Assembly (NCBI GenBank): GCA_026986655.1
Contig: JALSOD010000292.1
Coordinates: 1 to 6,919, forward strand
Direction of reading: 5' to 3'
From: Caldifarciminota bacterium
GTDB taxonomy: Bacteria > Hydrothermota > Hydrothermia > B15-G9 > WFZT01
DNA length: 6,919 bases
The notes under the pieces were generated by a model. That model made no database searches. It worked only from the letters and a program-made list of their open reading frames with translations, and was not told where the DNA came from. Shown piece after piece: positions 1 through 5,125 of this stretch. Position numbers and translations under genes: made by a program. Positions within the stretch are counted from its first letter, which is position 1. Every line of letters starts with the position of its first letter.

Positions 1-59
1 GTTGTACCCTTTAGAAAATTTTCTCCCCCTTCGTAAGGAATACCAATAAGATCAATCAT
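1..59 (-). CDS. speB: Agmatinase / N1-aminopropylagmatine ureohydrolase family, 5' fragment cut by window edge
   Basis: Only the first 19 codons and two bases are present. They read MIDLIGIPYEGGENFLKGT. The pattern 'hhGIPYEGG..F..GT' matches the first strand and loop of the arginase/agmatinase (ureohydrolase) fold, which typically reads 'hIGVPFDGG.s.rpGtr.gP'. The metal-binding His/Asp motifs lie outside the window, so catalytic competence cannot be judged. The ATG (57-59) precedes the speE stop (52-54), giving an 8-nt overlap, and no SD is visible, so translation is probably coupled to speE. By context (pdaD and two aminopropyltransferases upstream) I infer that it removes urea from agmatine or N1-aminopropylagmatine, giving putrescine or spermidine. 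The symbol is provisional because the match is short; the operon context raises the confidence. Confidence 0.6.
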   Translation of the reverse strand, partial: MIDLIGIPYEGGENFLKGT

Positions 60-885
60 TGAGTTTTTCTTTTATAAAATTTGGCAGTGCGAAAGATGCT
101 TTTAGAATTTCTTCGTTAAAATATTTGAGCCCTGCAGGGGATTTCCTGACCTTATCCCTGTAATCAGTATCAGATGCAAAAAGGAAACTCCAGGTACCGT
201 CAGGATAACCAGGTATTGGAGCAAGGTAAGGTCTAACAAATTTGAAGCTATGTTTTAATTTGTCAAAAAGATCCTTGATTATATCAAGCCTTGTGAATGG
301 AGATTCGCTCTGGAAAACCGTTATTCCACCATTTTTGAGAGTTCTCTTCAAATTTTTGATGAATTCTTCACTGTAAAGTACCGTTGCTGGACCGATTGGA
401 TCTGATGAATCCACGAAAACCAGGTCAAATTGGGGCTCCTTGGTCTCTTTTACAAATTCGACTCCATCCAGAAATTTTAATTCTATTCGGGGATCGTCAA
501 AGCTTGTTGAGAGTTCAGGTAGGAATTCCCTTGAAGCTTTGACTACTTCTTCGTCAATCTCACAGAGAACGGCACGTTGGACTTCGTTATATTTTAGCAC
601 CTCACGGGCTGTCCCGCCATCACCACCGCCTATTATTAAAATTTGCCCGGGCTCTGGATGCAGTATCATGGCAGGGTGAACGAGCATTTCGTGATAGACA
701 AATTCGTCAAGTTCAGTCGTCATGACGAGGCCGTCAAGAAGTAACACTTTTCCGAAGACAGGGGATTCCACAATATCGATTTGCTGGAATCTGGACTTTT
801 TCTGAAAAAGGATCTTCGTAATTCGGAAAAAAAGTCCGTGGTGTCTGGAATGGTATTCTTTAAACCAGAACTCGTGGTTCACCAC
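52..885 (-). CDS. speE: Spermidine synthase-type aminopropyltransferase
   Basis: Transfers the aminopropyl group of decarboxylated AdoMet to a diamine-type acceptor (putrescine, or agmatine in the Thermus-style route); cytosolic. The 277-residue length is usual for bacterial SpeE. Visible features are a small N-terminal beta domain (about 1-60), YHEMLVHPAM (64-73), the nucleotide-binding loop GGGDGGTAREVLK (86-98), acidic residues E109/D111 at the next strand, the catalytic-type FVDSSDP (157-163; D159, D162), QSES (192-195) and the acceptor-pocket segment PGYPDGTWSF (225-234). The start is GTG 885, with GGAG at 893-896 giving 7-nt spacing; a second GTG follows at once, so the true start could be one codon later. 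It overlaps the pdaD stop by 7 nt and the next gene by 8 nt. Acceptor preference cannot be read from sequence alone; the family assignment is firm. Confidence 0.95.
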   Translation of the reverse strand: MVNHEFWFKEYHSRHHGLFFRITKILFQKKSRFQQIDIVESPVFGKVLLLDGLVMTTELDEFVYHEMLVHPAMILHPEPGQILIIGGGDGGTAREVLKYNEVQRAVLCEIDEEVVKASREFLPELSTSFDDPRIELKFLDGVEFVKETKEPQFDLVFVDSSDPIGPATVLYSEEFIKNLKRTLKNGGITVFQSESPFTRLDIIKDLFDKLKHSFKFVRPYLAPIPGYPDGTWSFLFASDTDYRDKVRKSPAGLKYFNEEILKASFALPNFIKEKLND

Positions 886-1349
886 AGTGCGACTCCGGCA
901 AAGACGGTAGTTGGCCCTTTAACAATGGTGGAGACCACTTTAGATTTTATTTCCAGAACTTTCACTCCACGGAGTTCCAGGGCCTCTCGTGCCATAGCTT
1001 CCACCTTCTCTTTAGCTTCATCTTCAGGAAGTGCTCCAGAGTATTCCATTATGACTCCAACACCTCTATCAGGTATCCCAACGGCGATTGCAGCGGTGAT
1101 TCGCTTCCCATCTTCAAAATCGCTGACAGCACCATAGGCGATCGGTAGGAGAGAACCTTCGGGTAGCTCAACTTTTGGAGCCTCCTTAAATCCTTCTGGA
1201 AGTATGCTTGAAACCTTCAGGAGATTGTAGTTTCCAACACCAGCATCGAGTAGAGCAGCGTCAAAAGACGTTAATAGGGTTTTTGCCCTTCCTTTGCCTG
1301 CGCAGATAAAATACTTACCCTCAGGCAGTCCAGATATACGGGTTTTCAT
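879..1349 (-). CDS. pdaD: Pyruvoyl-dependent arginine decarboxylase
   Basis: Decarboxylates arginine to agmatine using a pyruvoyl group made by self-cleavage of the proenzyme into a small beta and a larger alpha chain. The cleavage site is seen in GVGNYNLLKVSSILP: cleavage is expected between the two serines, residues 47 and 48 from this start, the second becoming pyruvoyl. The downstream GVGVIMEYSG carries the glutamate expected to act as proton donor (Glu109 in the Methanocaldococcus jannaschii enzyme). The 156-residue length fits the family. I chose ATG 1347-1349 because GGGAG (1361-1365) precedes it by 11 nt. An upstream ATG at 1382 adds 11 residues but has no SD and deepens the overlap with the preceding gene from 29 to 62 nt. 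The family is best known from archaea and occurs in scattered bacteria. It supplies agmatine to the neighbouring aminopropyltransferases. Confidence 0.95.
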   Translation of the reverse strand: MKTRISGLPEGKYFICAGKGRAKTLLTSFDAALLDAGVGNYNLLKVSSILPEGFKEAPKVELPEGSLLPIAYGAVSDFEDGKRITAAIAVGIPDRGVGVIMEYSGALPEDEAKEKVEAMAREALELRGVKVLEIKSKVVSTIVKGPTTVFAGVALW

Positions 1350-2232
1350 CGGTGAGGATTCTCCCTTCAGGTATTTTTTCATCCAGGTATCGTGGTAAGT
1401 GAAAAAGTCCCCTGTGATACCTGGGGAGATAGAATTTCAGGTTTTCCACCCCTCTGTACTTTAATCTTTCTTCAAGAATTTCTTCCCGGATGTTCCCCGG
1501 GTCCTGCGATTTTGATGCTACGGTAAAGGCCCATAGCATCTGGAATGATTCTATGTAGACCACATAAACCCTCACAAAATTGAACAACTGTGCGAGGGTT
1601 TTGTGTATTGATGCAGCAAGATCGTTGTAAGTCTGAACAGCACTACCGGATTGGACAACCAACACGCCCTCATCTGTGAGGATCTCGTGAATTCTCTTGT
1701 AAAATTCAAGTGTAAAGAGGTATTTTGAGGGACCTTCCTCAAGTGGTTCTGTAAGGTCTGAAATCACAACGTCGAATTTCTGATCTGTTTCGAAGATGTA
1801 TTTTCGGGCATCGTCAATAATCAATTCTGTACGGGAGTCTTCATATGCACCGTCCGACCACTCTGGTAAATATTTCCTGGAGGCTTTAACAAGCTCTCCA
1901 TCAATATCTACCATTGTGGCTCTCTTTATCGTGTTGTGTTTCAGGACCTCTCTCAGAGTAGCACCCTCACCTCCACCAATGATCAGTGCACTTTCAGGGG
2001 CCGGATGTGCAAACATAGCTGGTTGTACAAGTGCCTCGTGATAAATATGTTCATCAAGCTGTGCAGACTGAATTTTGTTATCAAGGAATAGAGTTTTCCC
2101 ATACGCATAGAGATCAAGTATATCAATTTTTTGGAATTTACTATACCCTGAATACAAAACTTCCCTCACCCGATAACCAAATATGAGGTTATCGGTGAAG
2201 ATTTCTCTAAACCATAAGCCTTCTGGATTCAT
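1321..2232 (-). CDS. Thermospermine synthase / Thermus-type aminopropyltransferase (SpeE paralogue)
   Basis: A second aminopropyltransferase, 303 residues, clearly diverged from the downstream SpeE. Recalled family sequences place it with Thermus thermophilus SpeE (agmatine aminopropyltransferase) and plant ACL5 thermospermine synthase. Diagnostic stretches are YHEALVQPAM (64-73), GGGEGATLREVLKHNT (86-101; Glu where SpeE has GGGDGG), MVDIDGELV (107-115), LPEWSDGAYEDSR (122-134), IIDDAR (138-143), the catalytic-type SDLTEP (158-163) and the C-terminal TDENPY (294-299), equivalent to TDQNPF in Thermus. QSGS (194-197) replaces the QSES of spermidine synthases, as expected for this branch. The start ATG overlaps the speD stop as ATGA (2229-2232), with no good SD nearby, so translation is probably coupled. 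The acceptor is inferred to be agmatine or spermidine, giving N1-aminopropylagmatine or thermospermine/spermine; sequence alone does not decide. Confidence 0.9.
   Translation of the reverse strand: MNPEGLWFREIFTDNLIFGYRVREVLYSGYSKFQKIDILDLYAYGKTLFLDNKIQSAQLDEHIYHEALVQPAMFAHPAPESALIIGGGEGATLREVLKHNTIKRATMVDIDGELVKASRKYLPEWSDGAYEDSRTELIIDDARKYIFETDQKFDVVISDLTEPLEEGPSKYLFTLEFYKRIHEILTDEGVLVVQSGSAVQTYNDLAASIHKTLAQLFNFVRVYVVYIESFQMLWAFTVASKSQDPGNIREEILEERLKYRGVENLKFYLPRYHRGLFHLPRYLDEKIPEGRILTDENPYIWTA
1361..1365 (-). promoter_or_regulatory. Shine-Dalgarno that decides the pdaD start
   Basis: GGGAG on the minus strand lies 11 nt before ATG 1347-1349, inside the end of the preceding aminopropyltransferase gene. 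The longer alternative start at 1382 is preceded by TACCTGG, with no purine-rich match to the 16S tail. This favours the shorter PdaD. Confidence 0.6.
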
Positions 2233-2645
2233 ACTTCTGTAGCCAGTTCCAGCTTCTCCTTTTTACCGTTACCCGCGAAGCTAAAATTCACGTCGGGCAA
2301 CAGTCCACGTTTAAGCTCAACGGTACTGATCCTGTTGGGCTCAAACTCCTCTCTCAGAATCTCAATAGCTCTGTCAACGTCGATATCGTCTGCGCAGAAG
2401 AAGAGGTCTACTGCGGCGAAACCGTGCTCAGGCCAGGTGTGGATTGTGTAGTGGGATTCCTCAATGACCACCACTCCAGACACTCCGTATGGCTGGAACT
2501 GGTGGAAAAAGTAGTCCACAATTTTTGCGTTTGATTCTTTGGCAGCCCTGACAAGGGCTCTTTCAACATAATCTTTATTGGTGAGTGTGCTTGGATTGCA
2601 ATCAAAGAGCTCAACAATGATATGAGTCCCCAGTGCTTTTCTCAC
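2229..2645 (-). CDS. speD: S-adenosylmethionine decarboxylase proenzyme (prokaryotic class 1B type)
   Basis: Decarboxylates AdoMet to provide the aminopropyl donor for both SpeE paralogues. It is pyruvoyl-dependent and self-processing. EESHYTIHTWPEHGFAAVDLF (62-82) holds the cleavage site: E63-S64 is cut, S64 becomes pyruvoyl, and H69 and C84 match the processing and catalytic residues of the Thermotoga maritima enzyme (S63, H68, C83). The 138-residue length is normal for this short class. The C-terminal tail after about residue 120 is poorly conserved in the family and is charged here. The start is GTG 2643-2645, set by a perfect AAGGAGGT (2653-2660) ending 7 nt upstream; an ATG within the spacing is out of frame. 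It is the first full-length gene of the polyamine operon, downstream of a leader ORF and a consensus promoter. Confidence 0.97.
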   Translation of the reverse strand: MRKALGTHIIVELFDCNPSTLTNKDYVERALVRAAKESNAKIVDYFFHQFQPYGVSGVVVIEESHYTIHTWPEHGFAAVDLFFCADDIDVDRAIEILREEFEPNRISTVELKRGLLPDVNFSFAGNGKKEKLELATEV

Positions 2646-2652
2646 TTCTCAT

Positions 2653-2660
2653 ACCTCCTT
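2653..2660 (-). promoter_or_regulatory. Consensus Shine-Dalgarno of speD
   Basis: AAGGAGGT on the minus strand, 7 nt before GTG 2645. It compensates for the GTG start and decides against the out-of-frame ATG at 2649-2651. The same octamer precedes the leader ORF upstream. Confidence 0.85.
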
Positions 2661-2679
2661 TTATGTTTTTTTAGTACAT

Positions 2680-2739
2680 TCACCAGTTATCCCAATACAA
2701 TATTCCTACACGACCAACACATAGGTCTCCATCACACAT
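2680..2739 (-). CDS. Putative 19-codon leader peptide upstream of speD
   Basis: An ATG-to-TGA reading frame encodes MCDGDLCVGRVGILYWDNW. It has its own AAGGAGGT (2746-2753) with 7-nt spacing, as strong as the speD site, and starts about 20 nt after the expected transcription start of a consensus promoter. Its stop lies 34 nt before the speD GTG. The peptide has two cysteines, one arginine and an aromatic, acidic end (YWDNW). It has no run of Met, Arg or Lys codons of the sort used in classic amino-acid attenuators. I recognise no homologue. By position it could be a regulatory upstream ORF whose translation, or stalling near its end, affects speD; that is inference. It could also be a small functional peptide, but the perfect SD makes a chance ORF less likely. 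Confidence 0.55.
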   Translation of the reverse strand: MCDGDLCVGRVGILYWDNW

Positions 2740-2765
2740 ACTAACACCTCCTTGGTGAGGATTGA

Positions 2766-2794
2766 ATTATAGTTACCCCCTTTTTAACTGTCAA
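2766..2794 (-). promoter_or_regulatory. Perfect sigma-70 promoter of the polyamine operon
   Basis: On the minus strand TTGACA (2789-2794) and TATAAT (2766-2771) are separated by exactly 17 nt, a complete match to the housekeeping consensus. Transcription should begin near 2759, just before the SD of the leader ORF. The spacer holds the inverted repeat AGTTA-N9-TAACT (2771-2789), which might bind a regulator. The promoter stands back to back with the plus-strand promoter at 2825-2853, with 30 nt between the two -35 elements. Confidence 0.85.
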
Positions 2795-2824
2795 GGAAAT
2801 CCACAAAGTATTTGGTACAATCAC

Positions 2825-2853
2825 TTGATTGATCATTGTTTTATTGCGATAAT
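2825..2853 (+). promoter_or_regulatory. Sigma-70-like promoter of the methyltransferase/radical SAM operon
   Basis: TTGATT (2825-2830), a 17-nt spacer and GATAAT (2848-2853) match the consensus at 4 of 6 and 5 of 6 positions. The expected start is near 2860, giving a leader of about 28 nt before the ATG at 2888. It is divergent from the stronger polyamine promoter. Confidence 0.6.
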
Positions 2854-2869
2854 TGAGAATGAATCTCAA
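2853..2869. promoter_or_regulatory. Fur-family-like palindrome over the transcription start
   Basis: TTGAGAATGAATCTCAA is a 17-bp near-palindrome, symmetric at 7 of 8 pairs around a central G. Its inner 15 bp match the Fur 7-1-7 consensus TGATAATNATTATCA at 11 of 14 positions. It begins at the last base of the -10 element and covers the expected +1, a classic repressor position. It may instead form a small hairpin in the leader RNA. Which regulator binds, if any, is unknown. Confidence 0.35.
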
Positions 2870-2887
2870 AAATTCGGAGAGACAACT

Positions 2888-3307
2888 ATGGAACTGGAAA
2901 AGAAAATTGTCTATTACATCCTTAAGCGTCAAAATGATATTCACCCATTCAGGCTAAGTAGAATTCTCTTACTTTTTGAAATGGAGTATGCCAGAAAGTA
3001 TGGTGAGAAACCCACGAATTTTGTCTATCGTCTACAGCCTTACACTTTCTTTATCGAGGATTTTACGAAGTTTATCGAGGAAACACCCTTTATCGAAAAA
3101 ATGAGAATTACAGACGATAAGGGAATTCCGATTAAGGGCATTCTCAGGGTAACAAATCAAGAGGTGGATGATAGTTTGCCAGTGGAGATGCGTGAAATTC
3201 TTGACCGAATAATTAGAGAGACCTCAAAACTTGATGATCAGGAGCTCAACAGATTTATTGTGGGTTCCACAGATTACAAGAAACTCTATGAACTTTATGG
3301 TGACTGA
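2888..3307 (+). CDS. Small helical protein of unknown function, weakly like the SocA/Panacea (DUF4065) group
   Basis: 139 residues, no signal peptide or membrane segment, mostly helical by composition. The layout weakly recalls DUF4065-like proteins: an N-terminal helix (KKIVYYILKR), then RLSRILLLFEMEYARKYGEKP (22-42), an aromatic stretch like 'Y..gPf...l', and a C-terminal helix pair with LDRIIRETSKLDDQELNRFI before YKKLYEL. The usual GP motif is not clear, so this is a fold-level guess. The start is ATG 2888, preceded by GGAGA (2876-2880) with 7-nt spacing. The frame stays open upstream to 2762, but that region holds two promoters. It ends TGATG, overlapping the next start by one base, so it is probably coupled to the methyltransferase fusion. 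No function can be assigned. Confidence 0.8.
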   Translation: MELEKKIVYYILKRQNDIHPFRLSRILLLFEMEYARKYGEKPTNFVYRLQPYTFFIEDFTKFIEETPFIEKMRITDDKGIPIKGILRVTNQEVDDSLPVEMREILDRIIRETSKLDDQELNRFIVGSTDYKKLYELYGD

Positions 3308-4128
3308 TGAAACGCGAGGAAATTCTTAAAAATTTGATAAAGTCCGGGATGAAGGTGCTTGATGTTGGCTGTGGCAGTGGAAGAGTTTTAAGAGAGCTTG
3401 TTAGAAAGACCAGATGCTTTGGAGTTGGAATAGACCCATTTGTCAGTAACTTTGAAGGTAGAGACTACAGGTTGATCAGAATGAAAGCAGAAGAGGTTGA
3501 CAAACTGGACGAGATTTTTGATTTAGTTTATTCCATTCATTCCTTTCATCATCTGGAAAACCCTGATAGATTCTTAAAAAATCTTCATAAGGTCCTCTCA
3601 TCAAGAGGTAAACTCATTATTTTTGACTGGAAAAAAGGTGCATACACAGGGATTCCAGAGGAGTATTATAGTCAGGACGAGCTAAAATCCCTGTTGGATG
3701 CAAGTGGTTATATGACCCTGGAAGCCCATGAAGATTCAATGGAATTATTTATAATCGCAAAAAGGAGGAGTGATATGAGGATCGCAGTTGCAACAGATGA
3801 CGGAAAAACGGTTAGATTTGGGCATTTTGGAGATGCAGAGATGTACTACATTTTTGACTATGAAGATGGAGTGTTTAAGTTTGTTGAGAAGCGAATTAAT
3901 GAATACACCGATGAAAAACTTGGGATAGAGGAGCATAATAATCCTGAGAAGGCGAAACTGATCAAGAATTTACTCTCCGATTGTCAGGTTTTTGTGGGCC
4001 ATTCGATGGGGTTACAGAATAGAAAATTACTGGAAAAACGCGGAATAAAGATGATCCCTTTGTACAAAAAAGGAGTCTCGATCGAAGATGCTCTAAATAA
4101 GGTGAAGGATGAAATCGAGGGAGCTTAA
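3307..4128 (+). CDS. SAM methyltransferase fused to a NifX/NafY-type (dinitrogenase iron-molybdenum cofactor) domain
   Basis: 273 residues in two domains. Residues 1-156 are a compact class I methyltransferase: motif I VLDVGCGSG (17-25), the acidic end of strand 2 in GVGIDP (39-44), FDLVYSIHSFHHLE (71-84) and a post-motif strand GKLIIFDW. Residues 157-273, starting MRIAVATDDG, are a NifX/NafY/NifB-C-terminal-like domain with FGHFGDAEMYYIFD and a C-terminal helix ending ALNKVKDEI. Such domains bind iron-molybdenum or related metal clusters in known members; single-domain relatives are widespread in organisms without nitrogenase. There is no linker. AGGAGG (3763-3768) and ATG 3775 sit exactly at the junction, so the second domain may also be made alone. 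The start codon overlaps the upstream stop by one base, and the end overlaps the radical SAM gene by 20 nt. The substrate is unknown. Confidence 0.88.
   Translation: MKREEILKNLIKSGMKVLDVGCGSGRVLRELVRKTRCFGVGIDPFVSNFEGRDYRLIRMKAEEVDKLDEIFDLVYSIHSFHHLENPDRFLKNLHKVLSSRGKLIIFDWKKGAYTGIPEEYYSQDELKSLLDASGYMTLEAHEDSMELFIIAKRRSDMRIAVATDDGKTVRFGHFGDAEMYYIFDYEDGVFKFVEKRINEYTDEKLGIEEHNNPEKAKLIKNLLSDCQVFVGHSMGLQNRKLLEKRGIKMIPLYKKGVSIEDALNKVKDEIEGA
3763..3777 (+). promoter_or_regulatory. Internal ribosome binding site and start codon at the domain boundary
   Basis: AGGAGG, then six bases, then ATG (3775-3777), in frame within the fusion gene at codon 157. Translation from here would give a 117-residue NifX-type protein. 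This SD is stronger than that of the fusion gene itself, which has no clear one. A TGA in another frame lies between the SD and the ATG, as would be left by two formerly separate genes. Confidence 0.55.
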
Positions 4129-5089
4129 ATTTGTTTATGGCCCGGTGCCTTCAAGAAGACTTGGTAGGTCACTTGGGGTAAATCCAATCCCTCTAAAAAC
4201 TTGCAATTATTCCTGTATTTACTGTCAGCTCGGTCGGACTCAACATCTCATTAACGAAAGAAAAGAATTTTTCTCCAAAGAGGATATTCTTGAGGAAATA
4301 CTTTATTCGGTCGAGCTCAACAGAGGAAAAATTGATTTTATCACATTTGTTGGAGAGGGTGAGCCAACACTAAATAAAAATCTTGGTTGGCTTATCGTAG
4401 AGACGAAGAAAACAGAGCTCCCCATAGCTGTTATAACCAATGGAGCGCTACTCTACAGGGAAGACGTCAGAGAGGACCTTTCCAAAGCTGATGTGGTTCT
4501 TCCATCACTCGATTCCGTTTCCGAGAATACTTTTAAGATTCTGAATCGACCTCACAAAGATTTAAAAATTGAGAAAATAATTGAAGGGATGGTTGAGTTC
4601 AGGCGGAGTTTCGAGGGACAGATATGGCTTGAAATCATTCTTGTAAAAGGTATTAACGATAGTGAAAAGGAGCTTGAGGGGTTATCCCGTGTTTTAAGGG
4701 AAATCAAGCCTGATAGGGTCTATATAAACGTTCCAATAAGGCCACCGACAGAACCCTGGGTTGAGCCACCGGATGAAGAGGCTATTGTGAGAGCTCATGC
4801 CATTCTTGGTGATGTTATCCCTATAGTGAATCAAGAAATGGGAGAATTCGGGATAGAGGGGTTTGATAACCCTGTTGAAGCTATAAAGTTTATATGTCGT
4901 AGACATCCGATGAGGGAAGATGAAATTATTGAGACCCTGAAGAGGAACTTCGATGGGGTAGATAGTGGATTTATCATGAAACTGGTCAAGGAGGGTATTT
5001 TGAGGAAGATAACTTACAGGGGGACAAACTTCTACATCACTCCTGAAGTCAGGATGGTAAGGAAACAAAATTTTACTAACAGTAATTAG
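4109..5089 (+). CDS. Radical SAM protein (COG0731-like) with C-terminal winged-helix-like segment
   Basis: 326 residues. An N-terminal GPVPSRRLGRSLGVNP block (11-26) leads into the radical SAM cluster motif CNYSCIYC (C32, C36, C39), which binds a 4Fe-4S cluster and cleaves SAM. GEGEPTLN (82-89) fits the SAM-binding GGE position, and the TIM-barrel part runs to about residue 255. From H266 to about 313 the pattern HPMREDEIIETL...GFIMKLVKEGILRK...GTNFYITPE looks like a winged helix. No extra cysteine cluster typical of SPASM domains is seen. The family is related to but distinct from the wyosine enzyme TYW1 and has no established reaction that I can name. The start overlaps the upstream gene by 20 nt, with AAGGTGAAGG just before it. 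Pairing with a NifX-type domain and a methyltransferase suggests cofactor or metal-cluster chemistry; that is inference. Confidence 0.9.
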   Translation: MKSRELKFVYGPVPSRRLGRSLGVNPIPLKTCNYSCIYCQLGRTQHLINERKEFFSKEDILEEILYSVELNRGKIDFITFVGEGEPTLNKNLGWLIVETKKTELPIAVITNGALLYREDVREDLSKADVVLPSLDSVSENTFKILNRPHKDLKIEKIIEGMVEFRRSFEGQIWLEIILVKGINDSEKELEGLSRVLREIKPDRVYINVPIRPPTEPWVEPPDEEAIVRAHAILGDVIPIVNQEMGEFGIEGFDNPVEAIKFICRRHPMREDEIIETLKRNFDGVDSGFIMKLVKEGILRKITYRGTNFYITPEVRMVRKQNFTNSN

Positions 5090-5125
5090 CTTTGAGAATT
5101 GCAGATTTGTACTCTGGAATGGAGC
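5090..5125. other. Short convergent intergenic gap
   Basis: Thirty-six bases separate the convergent ends of the radical SAM gene and mnmE. I see no GC-rich hairpin followed by a T run on either strand, so termination here may be factor-dependent or the transcripts may overlap. Confidence 0.5.

Noticed and set aside
440..1137. Open frames on the plus strand opposite speE and pdaD (440-679, 781-1137)
   Set aside because: Low-complexity Ser/Pro-rich translations antisense to well-supported genes, with no family resemblance: shadows of the real frames.
1350..1382. Longer PdaD start at ATG 1382
   Set aside because: No SD, a 62-nt overlap with the upstream gene and extra residues not expected in the family. 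ATG 1349 has GGGAG upstream.
2700..2720. Imperfect hairpin (CCTATGTG with CGTGTAGG) within the leader ORF as an attenuator
   Set aside because: Three of its eight pairs are G-U and no U run follows, so it is too weak to call a terminator or riboswitch.
2762..2887. N-terminal extension of 42 residues on the DUF4065-like protein, from ATG 2762
   Set aside because: It would start upstream of its own promoter and run through the consensus polyamine promoter. ATG 2888 has a good SD (GGAGA, 7 nt), and the extension looks unlike a protein start.
2741..2944. 67-residue minus-strand frame crossing the divergent promoter region
   Set aside because: It overlaps both promoters and the start of the 2888 gene, has no SD, and no family resemblance was seen.
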